From: a virus
Direction: 5' to 3' (one strand)
IMG/VR virus record: IMGVR_UViG_3300018422_000010
Span: 1 to 27,815 of that record
Length of the DNA: 27,815 bases
Shown: piece by piece, positions 8,244-15,350 of the stretch
How positions within the stretch are numbered: position 1 is the stretch's first letter
Layout: each line of letters begins with the position of its first letter
Translations under genes and position numbers: made by a program
Notes under the pieces: model-generated
What the model saw: the letters and a program-made list of their open reading frames with translations, nothing else
Databases searched by the model: none
What the model was told of the DNA's origin: nothing

Positions 8244-9241
8244 AAGGTTACCTTTGTTTCGGCGCTCGGGATAAAGCCGGGGAGCCACGCGCGAGCGCGA
8301 AGCGTGGTCCCTGGAGCTGCGTTGAAAGTGGCGAGGTAAAGCGAGGCGGCCGGGTTGCGGGGAAACGCCGGCGAGCCGTCGACCGTGCAGTAGATCACGG
8401 CGCCGGGCGTGGCGTGCGCGAGTGCGATCGAAACCGCCGTCTCAGTAAAGAATTCGAACCCGTCCGGAATGACGGGCGGCGGCGAAGCGCTGCCTTCCGG
8501 GTTATTCTCGACGAGCGTCCAAACCCCGTCGATTCGAGTGAAGAGCCAATGCCCGGCGACGTTGCCCGCCACGACCTCTTGAAACATCGCGCTCGCGTTT
8601 ACGCCTTCGCTTGGCGGGACAGGATCGAGAAGCCATAGATCATCGGCGTCCGGCTCGGCGCCGGCCAGAATGAGGCGGCCGTTCGCCGGCCGCCAGGTAT
8701 AATCGCGCGTGCCGTCGTTAAAAGTTTCCACGGGCACCACGCCGAAAGGTTGCGTATACGTCTGAATCTCCAGATCAGCCAGGCGCGGGATGTCGATCGC
8801 GACCCCGCCTTCCGTGGTGGCCTCGACGTCATAGGTGAGGTAGCGCGGATCATTCCCGAGCGTGACGCCGTCGCCCACGAGTTTGAGCGGCGCGGAGAGA
8901 GCGTCGGGTTTCAGTTGCGACCAGAAAGCCGCGATGTAGATCGCGACGTGCTGGGCTTCCTTGCCGGTCGGGTTGGTCTTGACGTTCTCGTAAACGCGCG
9001 CGGCGAAAAGGATCTTATCGAAGTTCGCGCCTTTCACGTTCGGCATGGCGCCGCCAATCTCGGGAGTGACCAGGACGATCGCGATCCCGCCCGCCTTCGC
9101 GACGATTTGATCGATCTTCGCGTCGACATTTTGCAGGCGCTCCGTGACGATGGGCGTATTGGAAAAGTAAGGCTCCGCTTCCATCATGGCCTTGAGCGCG
9201 TCCCGCATGTCGGTAACGAATTTCTCGTTGCCCACGCTCAT
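8240..9241 (-). CDS. Tail terminator-like protein fused to a surface (CHB_HEX_C-type) domain
   Basis: This encodes 333 residues from the Met at 9241, which shares an ATGA with the upstream gene (a farther Met lies at 9277). Residues 1-150 are compact and mixed alpha/beta, in the slot for the tail terminator or neck protein (compare Mu gp37 and lambda U by position only). Residues about 160-265 are beta-rich (YTWRPANGRLILAGAEPDAD, GHWLFTRIDGVWTLVENN). The last 65 residues match the chitobiase/beta-hexosaminidase C-terminal fold style: a run with PGAVIYCTVDGSPAFPRNP, Y..TFNA, and GTTLRARAWLPGFIPS. That domain is a common bacterial surface or carbohydrate-associated module. The fusion suggests extra decoration at the neck or tail. 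Confidence 0.62.
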   Translation of the reverse strand: MSVGNEKFVTDMRDALKAMMEAEPYFSNTPIVTERLQNVDAKIDQIVAKAGGIAIVLVTPEIGGAMPNVKGANFDKILFAARVYENVKTNPTGKEAQHVAIYIAAFWSQLKPDALSAPLKLVGDGVTLGNDPRYLTYDVEATTEGGVAIDIPRLADLEIQTYTQPFGVVPVETFNDGTRDYTWRPANGRLILAGAEPDADDLWLLDPVPPSEGVNASAMFQEVVAGNVAGHWLFTRIDGVWTLVENNPEGSASPPPVIPDGFEFFTETAVSIALAHATPGAVIYCTVDGSPAFPRNPAASLYLATFNAAPGTTLRARAWLPGFIPSAETKVTL

Positions 9242-9687
9242 AGAACTCTCCGGTTGAGTTTTTCGCGGCGGCCGCAAGTGATGGAGGGATTGCCGGAGGA
9301 ATCCTGGACTGGCGCGTCGATCGCGCTATCGGGTTGCTCGACCGTGTCGCGGCATTCCGCGATGCGGTTCAGGTCGGAATTGTGCAGATCAATCTTCCGC
9401 TGTTCGTCGTCGGTCAACGGTTCTTCCAGGCGGCCTTTCATCTCCGCGAGGATAAGATCGACGGCCATGGTCTTGAGGCCGGCCGGAATGGCAGTGGTAT
9501 CGGCGTCGAGCTGATTAACCGAGCAACTGGCGATCTTGCGCCGGATGCGATCGACGACGGCCTGGGTCAGCCGCGGGGTGGGATCGGTCTGGCCCGCGCC
9601 GAGAGCGGCCGACTGGAGGGCGACGACGAGCGCAGCGACCTTCGAATCCTGAAGGTCATTGATCGTTATGGGAATCCAGTTCGGCAT
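9238..9687 (-). CDS. Head-tail connector-like protein (Mu gp36 slot)
   Basis: This 149-residue protein is helical in its middle (AVVDRIRRKIASCSVNQ, GLKTMAVDLILAEMKGRLEE, DEQRKIDLHNSDLNRIAEC). It resembles DUF1320/gp36-type adaptors in size, in helical content and in its place directly after the major capsid gene in transcriptional order. Those adaptors join the portal to the tail. The C-terminal 40 residues are polar and probably flexible. It ends in an ATGA overlap with the terminator-like gene. Family membership is suggested by position and pattern and not by a diagnostic motif. Confidence 0.6.
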   Translation of the reverse strand: MPNWIPITINDLQDSKVAALVVALQSAALGAGQTDPTPRLTQAVVDRIRRKIASCSVNQLDADTTAIPAGLKTMAVDLILAEMKGRLEEPLTDDEQRKIDLHNSDLNRIAECRDTVEQPDSAIDAPVQDSSGNPSITCGRREKLNRRVL

Positions 9688-9701
9688 TCGGGTCTAAAAG
9701 G

Positions 9702-9716
9702 GAACCGCCCCGGTTC
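9702..9716 (-). terminator. Possible weak terminator after the capsid gene
   Basis: GAACCG at 9702-9707 and CGGTTC at 9711-9716 form a 6-bp stem with a three-base loop. Read leftward the hairpin is followed by CCTTTTAGA. It could attenuate transcription between the abundant capsid message and the connector gene. The stem is short, so this may be only a structural or processing hairpin. Confidence 0.35.
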
Positions 9717-9788
9717 GTGCTCCCGTGTCGGCGGAAGCGGAACCGAGGCGGCTGGACTTTCTCCATGCAACGGAGAGTGGGTTATCGA

Positions 9789-10715
9789 TCAGGCGATGGC
9801 GCCGGTGGTCACGTCGATGCGCTTCACGCACTTCGCGCCGGTCATTTTGATGTCTTCGGACCAGGCCATGAAATTGATTTCGGCGAAGGGCGGCTCTTCA
9901 TACATGCCGACGCCATCGACCTGGCCGAGCCGAGTGGTGAAAGTTTTGGCCGCGCTCGGATCGAACGGACTTGGATTCTTCTGCGTGATCAGCGCATAGA
10001 CTCGGGCGCCGACGATGTTCGTTTTGTTGCCGGTTTTCCCGACTTTCTCCATGACGATCGGGAGGATGCCGACGTTCATGTTCACCGGCATGATGAGCAG
10101 GCTCTGGATCGCGGCGGCGTTGATATTGATCGCTTGCGCGCCGGGGAAAAGCGCGCGCACTTTCGGATGCTTGCGGATCTGCCGCAGCGCGGGCAGGCCG
10201 AAGACCAGCTCGATCCTGGCGATGCCGGTCTCGGTAGCCAGGTCGGAAATGATGCCGTCGAGTTGATCGATCGGATCGATATCCGGATCGGTCCAATCGC
10301 CCAGGCCGGCTTCCGCGGTAGTGCCGGCTTCGTAGGCGTTGAAGACGCGCTTCTCGCGCGAGAGCGCATTGCGGGAAACGAGCGTGCGCGTCTTCGCTTC
10401 GCGCAGCATCGTGAGCCCCGCTTCGCCGACCTTGTCCTTCTCGAATGAGTCGGTGGGAATTTCGATCGAGTGCGGCTCGCAACTGAAACTCGGCTCGTGG
10501 GAATCGATCGTGAGGCGCGCGCCTTTGCCGCCCATGGCGCGCCGGGTATCGACGTAGCGGAAAGCGTCGTCGTCGTCGAACTCAACGTATTGGCCAGCCG
10601 CGGCCGGCGAGACGCACTGTGGCGCCATCAACTCGGCGAGAGTGCTGGTGTAATCGGGCGCGATGCCGTGAGCGAAATTTGTCAGCTGAACGTCGTAAGA
10701 GATGCCTTTGGCCAT
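9789..10715 (-). CDS. Major capsid protein
   Basis: This 308-residue protein has the length and look of an HK97-fold major capsid subunit of Mu-like and related phages: an N-terminal arm (GISYDVQLTNFAHGIAPDYT), a spine-like segment (EIPTDSFEKDKVGEAGLTML, ending in REAKTRTLVSRNALS), a central domain with a helix and LVFGLPALRQIRKHPKVRAL, and a C-terminal strand set ending TGAKCVKRIDVTTGAIA. It lies after the scaffold and decoration-like genes. The start at 10715 has a fair Shine-Dalgarno (AGGA, seven bases upstream), one of the few in this operon, consistent with high expression. The 113-base leader contains a strong hairpin. No N-terminal cleavage region is obvious. Confidence 0.85.
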   Translation of the reverse strand: MAKGISYDVQLTNFAHGIAPDYTSTLAELMAPQCVSPAAAGQYVEFDDDDAFRYVDTRRAMGGKGARLTIDSHEPSFSCEPHSIEIPTDSFEKDKVGEAGLTMLREAKTRTLVSRNALSREKRVFNAYEAGTTAEAGLGDWTDPDIDPIDQLDGIISDLATETGIARIELVFGLPALRQIRKHPKVRALFPGAQAININAAAIQSLLIMPVNMNVGILPIVMEKVGKTGNKTNIVGARVYALITQKNPSPFDPSAAKTFTTRLGQVDGVGMYEEPPFAEINFMAWSEDIKMTGAKCVKRIDVTTGAIA

Positions 10716-10758
10716 AAAATTTTCCTGGTGAGTTTTCTGTTTTCCTTTTCACCGGGAA

Positions 10759-10788
10759 GCCCCGCGCACTCTTTGCAAGTGGCGGGGC
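10759..10788 (-). other. Strong hairpin in the capsid mRNA leader
   Basis: GCCCCGC (759-765) with CACT (767-770) pairs with AGTG (778-781) and GCGGGGC (782-788), giving an 11-bp stem with one bulged G and a seven-base loop. It is not followed by a T tract on either strand, so it is more likely an RNA-stability or processing element 5' of the capsid gene than a terminator. Confidence 0.6.
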
Positions 10789-10828
10789 GTTCCAAAGCGT
10801 CCGCGATTTGTTCGCGGCGGTGAGTCCG

Positions 10829-11389
10829 TTATCCGAGAGTGCCGTTCGCCTGGAGCGCGGCGTAAATGGCGCGCACGTCGTCTGCCAGAACTTCGGTCGC
10901 GGCGAGCAACGCATCGAAGTCCGCCTTGGTGGGATTGACCGCGGTCGAGTTCAGGGCGCCAATGGCGCCGTTCGCATTTCCGATCGTAACGGCGTTGCCG
11001 ACCAGTCTCGGGTAGAGGAGGACCGCTTCGATCTCTTCATCGGCAACGCCGACTTCGAGTGGGCGCGCGACGACGACGCGATTGCCAGCGTTATCGTTCG
11101 ATTCAGCGGTCGCGTCTGCGCGCAGAGTAAGATCGAGCCGGAGATCCGTGACATCCGCGCCGAGCTTCACTTTCATCGTTCCGTGATTGCCCCCGAGCGG
11201 CGCCGCTGAAATTTCGAGCCCATCCTTCGAGACGGCCGCGATCAAACCATGTGGCACATCCGTGACGGCGGCGCACAGGATGGCCTGGTTGGAGCCGTTG
11301 AGCTTGTAGAAGTAACCCTCCTTGCCGAGCAATGAGGCGGCGGCAATGATCGGGACAATGGCGTGGGTGCGAGCAAAGAGTGTGGACAT
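10829..11389 (-). CDS. Putative head decoration or capsid-associated protein
   Basis: This 186-residue protein is encoded between the scaffold and the major capsid protein, where Mu-like and B3-like phages often keep a decoration or head-stabilising protein. The N-terminal two-thirds is beta-rich (GKEGYFYKLNGSNQAILCAA, DVPHGLIAAV, MKVKLGADVTDLRLDLTLRA). The C-terminus is a helical segment (KADFDALLAATEVLADDVRA, IYAALQAN). I recognise no enzymatic motif. The start at 11389 lies just after a short degenerate repeat and has no good Shine-Dalgarno. Assignment is by position and fold impression. Confidence 0.55.
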   Translation of the reverse strand: MSTLFARTHAIVPIIAAASLLGKEGYFYKLNGSNQAILCAAVTDVPHGLIAAVSKDGLEISAAPLGGNHGTMKVKLGADVTDLRLDLTLRADATAESNDNAGNRVVVARPLEVGVADEEIEAVLLYPRLVGNAVTIGNANGAIGALNSTAVNPTKADFDALLAATEVLADDVRAIYAALQANGTLG

Positions 11390-11398
11390 AGGATTAAG

Positions 11399-11428
11399 CG
11401 ATGGAGTGTTGGAGCAGTGGAGTAATGG
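11399..11428 (-). repeat. Second degenerate TGGAGTGA-type short repeat
   Basis: The plus strand reads CGATGGAGTGTTGGAGCAGT followed by GGAGTAATGG. It is related to the repeat in the fiber leader at 6290-6320. It fills nearly the whole spacer between the scaffold stop (11432) and the decoration start (11389). Confidence 0.65.
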
Positions 11429-11431
11429 GGG

Positions 11432-12115
11432 TCACGAAAACAGTTCGGGTTTTTGGCGACGGGCTTCTTCGCGCGCCTCGGTATACTCCGGGAATTTTCC
11501 TTGCGCCTGGATCGCGGCGATCAGCTTTTCGGATTCGGCCGCTTTTTCCGCCGCGGTCGGTTCGGCCGCGTTTGGGTCGTGATCGGGACCGGGAGGCACG
11601 TCGGCTTTCTTTTCCTTGTCGACTTCAGGGGCGGCTGCGTCGGGCTTTTTCAGGCCGTTGAGAATGGCAATGCCGGCATCCTTGTCGTTGAGCAGGATGT
11701 TCCGGATCGCGGCCTTCGATTGGTCGTCGACGAAGTGACCTTCGTAAACTTTCAGAATCTCGTCGGCCTCCGCTTCCTGCTTCTGTTTCCAGAGCGCTTC
11801 CTGCTGTTTGTTCAGCTCCGCGTATTTGCCGCTGATGTCGTCGAGCTGACGCTGCAACTCCTCTGCGCTCGAAGCTTTCGTTTGCAGCTCTCCCACGCCG
11901 CCTAGCGTGGTCGAGACTTCGGCGATCTTCGCGTCGATCGCGGCTTCGTCGGCCGTTTCATCGAGGCCTAGCAGCGCGAGCAACTTCGCTTTGTGATCGA
12001 CGGCGGTCGACGCGGCCGGCTCTTCTTTCTGAAGTTCACTATCGCCACCGCCCGGTTTGTCGGCGGCCATGAAGACCATTGGGCCGCGGCGGGTGAATCG
12101 AAGAGCGGGTTTCAA
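11432..12115 (-). CDS. Scaffold-like protein (C-terminal part of Mu gpI family), protease domain absent
   Basis: This 227-residue, very acidic and helical protein has a segment resembling the scaffold half of Mu gpI (AKLLALLGLDETADEAAIDA), a coiled coil (ELQRQLDDISGKYAELNKQQ, EALWKQKQEAEA) and a C-terminal helix (SEKLIAAIQAQGKFPEYTEA). Scaffolds direct capsid assembly and are lost later. Mu gpI normally starts with a serine protease domain of some 150-200 residues; none is present, and the upstream gap is only 115 bases. The start is uncertain: the TTG at 12115 gives the longest form, while ATG codons at 12079 (MVFMAADK) and 12070 (MAADK) are alternatives. Which protease, if any, matures the capsid is unknown. 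Confidence 0.65.
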   Translation of the reverse strand: MKPALRFTRRGPMVFMAADKPGGGDSELQKEEPAASTAVDHKAKLLALLGLDETADEAAIDAKIAEVSTTLGGVGELQTKASSAEELQRQLDDISGKYAELNKQQEALWKQKQEAEADEILKVYEGHFVDDQSKAAIRNILLNDKDAGIAILNGLKKPDAAAPEVDKEKKADVPPGPDHDPNAAEPTAAEKAAESEKLIAAIQAQGKFPEYTEAREEARRQKPELFS

Positions 12116-12156
12116 GATGCCGCGAAGCTAATCCCGCCGTCGCGGGACCGGCTAAC

Positions 12157-12175
12157 GCTCTGGAGGCTCTAACGG
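12157..12175. repeat. 19-bp direct repeat, copy 1
   Basis: GCTCTGGAGGCTCTAACGG is identical to 20913-20931. Similarity continues on both sides: GCTA precedes each copy, and a GGGAAA(A)GTTC follows 10-12 bases later. This copy lies in the spacer between the G-like gene and the scaffold gene, 5' of the scaffold in transcription order. Confidence 0.85.
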
Positions 12176-12230
12176 TTCTATCGCGGGGAAAGTTCGCCGA
12201 GACCGGCAACGGGAAAGGGAAAAGCCCGGC

Positions 12231-12860
12231 CTAACGAAGAATGTCCTGGACGAATATGTCAGCTTCTTCGAACAACGCCCTCTCGAATATCTCGGGCTTC
12301 GGCAGCGCGCGCGGGTCTTTCTTCTGGCGGATTTTTTCGACGAGCCAATAAAAGATTTTGCCGCCGACTTCCTCTCGCTTTTTTTCCGTGCCGGTCCCGT
12401 CCTTTCGACTGCGCAGAAGCGAGGCCCGGCGCTCAGCTAATGCGACCGCGCGGCGCTGGCCATCGCGCCAGCGAATGACCGGCTCCAGGTTGCTGAAGGA
12501 CCGCGGGCTGCGCCCGTAAGCTTCCGCGATCGCGGCGATCGCCAGATACTTTCCTTCCTTGGGAGTGATATCGCCGCCGAAGACTTTCTGGTTGATCGCG
12601 GGATCGGAGATCGTGACGGTGGCGCCGCTCGCGTCGACCGTGGAAAGCGCGGTCGATTTGCGGATGCGGTTCCAAAAATCCTGTTTGGGCCAGCCGCGTT
12701 TGTTCGGCTCCTGGTTGCGCTCCAGGAAGTGTTCGCGCAATTCCACCTCACCGCGTTTCCCCAGCGCCGCGTTGAGCGGCCGGCGATTCGTGACGTGCTC
12801 GATGAGCGCGCGCAGATGCGGGCCGGCCGCGCCTTCGGAGACATCGATCTGGACGTCCAT
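12231..12860 (-). CDS. Phage virion morphogenesis protein (Mu G-like)
   Basis: This encodes 209 residues from the Met at 12860, whose ATG overlaps the preceding stop by one base (TGATG); the longer frame upstream is a shadow of the F-like gene. The sequence fits the phage virion morphogenesis family: an N-terminal strand (MDVQIDVSEGAAGP), a long helix region (RPLNAALGKRGEVELREHF, then LERNQEPNKRGW with the family's ...GW segment), and ATVTISDPAINQKVFGGD followed by YLAIAAIAEAYGRSP. Such proteins (Mu gpG, P2 gpS relatives) act at the head-tail interface. The basic C-terminal half is rich in Arg, Lys and Glu. It is followed by a 115-base spacer holding a repeat shared with 20913. Confidence 0.75.
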   Translation of the reverse strand: MDVQIDVSEGAAGPHLRALIEHVTNRRPLNAALGKRGEVELREHFLERNQEPNKRGWPKQDFWNRIRKSTALSTVDASGATVTISDPAINQKVFGGDITPKEGKYLAIAAIAEAYGRSPRSFSNLEPVIRWRDGQRRAVALAERRASLLRSRKDGTGTEKKREEVGGKIFYWLVEKIRQKKDPRALPKPEIFERALFEEADIFVQDILR

Positions 12861-13708
12861 CAGGCGGCCGCCTTCCACTTCGCGACGCCGCCAACGATCG
12901 AGACCTGGCCGCCGAAACTTCGCGTGAGAGCGGACTGCATCTTTGGACCGAGGTCCTTCACGCTCGCCTGCATCTTGTCGGTAAAGTCCGCCTCGATCGG
13001 CTTCACCTCTTCGCCCTTCTTGAGCACGCCGAGCGAGATCGCTTCGCGGCGGGAGATGTCGCGCAGTCCCATCCCCGAGCCAAAATCGAAAGGCGGCCAT
13101 GGCACTCCGAAGCGCGAAAGCTTTTTCCAAACCGGGTCGGTCTTGAGCGCGATCATCCGGCCGCCGTAGAGTTTTCCACCGGCCTTGCGCCAGCGTTCCT
13201 TCCAATCTTTCCTCTCGTTTTTGCGCGACGAGACGCGAATGAATTCCTGCGCGGGATAAGCGCCGAGGACATCGGGGTCCTGGTCCATCTTCCATTTCGC
13301 GAACTCCTGAATCTTTTCCGTCTGCACATCAAAGATCAGCTTGATCCGCTCGAAGCTGGTCGGGTCCTGGATTGTGCCGGAGAGGTGCGCGGTCTCAGCC
13401 AGGTTGCGCGGATCGAGCCCTTCGTCGCGCGCTATCTTTTGCAGCTCGGCAATGAATTTCTCGCGAGTTTGGAAAGCTCCGGGGCCGCCGTCTTTTCCCA
13501 TGCCCTCGCGCCGGACCATATTGATCGCGGTCGCGATCCGGTCCTGAACTCGCTGGAGGAACCGCATGCTCTCGATCCGAGCCGAGAATTGCGCGCTCTC
13601 GCGCAACGCGATCGGGACGCGACTCCAGCCTTCGGTATTGAGCGGGGACCCGACCGGCGTTTTCGCCGCGATCGCGGCAACCGCGAGCGGATTAGGCGCG
13701 GCGGGCAT
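12860..13708 (-). CDS. Mu F-like minor head protein
   Basis: This 282-residue protein directly follows the portal, the usual place of Mu gpF/SPP1 gp7-type minor head proteins, which sit near the portal and help head assembly or DNA ejection. Diagnostic-looking pieces are helix segments in the middle (ERIKLIFDVQTEKIQEFAKW), PAQEFIRVSSRKNERKDW, ERWRKAGGKLY, and a Pro/Phe motif (DPVWKKLSRFGVPWPPFDFG, SGMGLRDISRREAISLGVL). The last part resembles the conserved PPFDFGSGM...R...EA..LG seen in F-like proteins of transposable phages. It begins 5 bases after the portal stop. Confidence 0.78.
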   Translation of the reverse strand: MPAAPNPLAVAAIAAKTPVGSPLNTEGWSRVPIALRESAQFSARIESMRFLQRVQDRIATAINMVRREGMGKDGGPGAFQTREKFIAELQKIARDEGLDPRNLAETAHLSGTIQDPTSFERIKLIFDVQTEKIQEFAKWKMDQDPDVLGAYPAQEFIRVSSRKNERKDWKERWRKAGGKLYGGRMIALKTDPVWKKLSRFGVPWPPFDFGSGMGLRDISRREAISLGVLKKGEEVKPIEADFTDKMQASVKDLGPKMQSALTRSFGGQVSIVGGVAKWKAAA

Positions 13709-13713
13709 GGCCC

Positions 13714-15243
13714 TTAGACTTTGCCGGCCAGCGTCTTTTCGGCGGCCAACGCCATCGCCTTCTCCAACGCTTCCGCGATTTCACTGACATCGGTCGATTC
13801 CGCCAGTTCCGGGATTCGCTTCAACACTTCCTCGGCGCTGGCGAGCAACTGCGCGTCCGTCACGTCGCCGCTTTGCGCGAGCGCGAGCAGCTCATCAATC
13901 ACGGTCCTGGCCGGCGCGACGAATTGCGTCGTCAGGTGCAGCGAATCGGCAACGGATGCGAGCTGCGGACTGGCAGCCGGCTGTTGATCGCTATTCTCGA
14001 CCGGAGGCTTCACAGGTTCTCCATCAACTGACGGCGCGGCCGTTCCGTTAGCGCCCGGTTTGCCGACAAAGGTCAGCTTCATGCCGGCGCGTTCGCTCAG
14101 CTCCTCTTCGTCCATCATATAACCGGCCTCGGCCGCAGTCTTGGCGTCGCCCAGGACTTCCTTGGTTTCTTCCTTGTCGACTTTCGCGAACTCGAAGTAA
14201 GCGAGGACCGGCTGATCCGGAAAGAGCCGCTCGAGAACCGGCTCGTCGAATTGCTTGTGGAAAACGGTCGCGAGCTGGTTCGCGATCGCTTGCGCGATCC
14301 CGTCGAACACTTCCTTTTGCGCGCCGCCCGCGAGCGTGCCCGAGCCGGACTCGGCTAGGATGGTGAGCTGGCCCGACGTGCCGGCAATGACGATCTGCTC
14401 GTCGATATATTCCAAACGCTCCTTGAAAATGCCGACGCCGCCGCTGCCGGTGGCGCTGGGTGTGAGCAGCTCGGTTTGATACGGGACCGCGCCGCGGGAT
14501 CGGGAAAGCGCCAGCTCGGCCAGGCGCTGGTATTCCGCCTCCTTGTCGCGCGGGACGTTGGGAGGCATCGCGAAAAATTGGGGAGGGACGCCGTAGTCTT
14601 CGAGGAAGCCGTCCCAATCGGCGTCGTTGACGCGGCGCTTCACGCCCATCTGGGCAAAGATTTCATCGGCGGGATCGTCGACCTGGTGGATGACGTAATT
14701 CTTCACATCGATCGCGGGGCCGGTGTTGGTTTCGCGCGCTTCCTTGTTATAGAGCCAGGGACCGTAGAAACCGTTCTTCGCCCAGAACCATTGCTCGACG
14801 ATGCGCAGCTCGGTCACGGTCCAGGGATCGAGATCTTCGTTGAACGGCCGGCCGGTCCGGCGATTGATGGCGCCGGCATAGACTTTGTTGCAGTGCGAGA
14901 AGCCGCGCAGATCCGCGAGCGCGAGAAAAGTAAGAGCTGCGCGCAGGTTCGAGATGGCGTCGTATTCTTTCCGGAGCGCGTCCGCCTGTTTTTCCGCGAG
15001 CGCTTTCTTTTCGGCGTCCTCGCCGGTGTCGGCTTGCTTGATCGACCAATCGAGGCCGGCGAGCGAAGCTAGGAGCAGCCGTTTCACGGCGCGGATGATC
15101 GGGTCCTTCTTCTCGAAAAAGAAATAGGTCCACATCAACCGGCTGTAGTAGCCGCGCATGCCTTGTTCCTGGAGCGCGATGAGACCGGCTTCATCGAGGC
15201 CGCGGAGCGGGTTGACCTGGTCGAGGCGGAAAGTGGAAATCAT
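13714..15243 (-). CDS. Portal protein, DUF935 family (Mu gp29-like)
   Basis: This encodes 509 residues from the Met at 15243, chosen because it shares an ATGA with the small ORF upstream; the frame stays open to 15534 but that part overlaps the terminase and reads as a shadow. DUF935 features include DPIIRAVKRLLLASLAGLDW, the RTGRPFNEDLDPWTVTEL region, VNDADWDGFLEDYGVPPQFF (family equivalent FLE.YG.P), and the C-terminal FDGIAQAIANQLATVFHKQF followed by LAYFEFAKVDKEETKEVLGD. The portal forms the dodecameric channel for DNA entry and exit. A Ser/Pro/Gln-rich linker and a second helical domain (about 400-509) follow the core. Neighbours are terminase and F-like protein. Confidence 0.9.
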   Translation of the reverse strand: MISTFRLDQVNPLRGLDEAGLIALQEQGMRGYYSRLMWTYFFFEKKDPIIRAVKRLLLASLAGLDWSIKQADTGEDAEKKALAEKQADALRKEYDAISNLRAALTFLALADLRGFSHCNKVYAGAINRRTGRPFNEDLDPWTVTELRIVEQWFWAKNGFYGPWLYNKEARETNTGPAIDVKNYVIHQVDDPADEIFAQMGVKRRVNDADWDGFLEDYGVPPQFFAMPPNVPRDKEAEYQRLAELALSRSRGAVPYQTELLTPSATGSGGVGIFKERLEYIDEQIVIAGTSGQLTILAESGSGTLAGGAQKEVFDGIAQAIANQLATVFHKQFDEPVLERLFPDQPVLAYFEFAKVDKEETKEVLGDAKTAAEAGYMMDEEELSERAGMKLTFVGKPGANGTAAPSVDGEPVKPPVENSDQQPAASPQLASVADSLHLTTQFVAPARTVIDELLALAQSGDVTDAQLLASAEEVLKRIPELAESTDVSEIAEALEKAMALAAEKTLAGKV

Positions 15244-15350
15244 AAAACTGGACAGGATTGAACAGGAGGCCGCAGAGATCGCTGAGATTTTTCCCCAGAC
15301 CACAACTCCGTGGTCTCTGTTTCCTCCTTGTAAGATTTTTTCTCGTTCAT
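15240..15350 (-). CDS. 36-residue relay ORF inside an extragenic-type repeat
   Basis: The ORF begins at 15350 with an ATGA shared with the terminase stop and ends at 15240 with a TGA that overlaps the portal ATG (again ATGA). It encodes MNEKKSYKEETETTELWSGE then KSQRSLRPPVQSCPVL. The peptide has no recognisable fold, and the DNA looks like a non-coding extragenic repeat; an internal 7-bp hairpin and an AAGGAGG sit inside it. The double stop-start coupling makes it likely that ribosomes translate through it from terminase to portal, whether or not the peptide has a role. Function unknown. Confidence 0.5.
   Translation of the reverse strand: MNEKKSYKEETETTELWSGEKSQRSLRPPVQSCPVL
15244..15346. 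repeat. Extragenic-type repeat between terminase and portal
   Basis: The strand read leftward contains AAGGAGGAAACAGAGACCAC, CTGCGGCCTCCTG and TCAATCCTGTCC. These phrases resemble widespread extragenic repeats of soil bacteria (strings such as ACAGAGACCACGGAG). AGACCAC (15297-15303) and GTGGTCT (15310-15316) form a 7-bp hairpin. Origin from a host repeat is my recognition, not a search result. Confidence 0.55.

Noticed and set aside
10759-10788. Hairpin as an intrinsic terminator
   Set aside because: Strong stem but no T tract on either strand; kept as a leader structure only.
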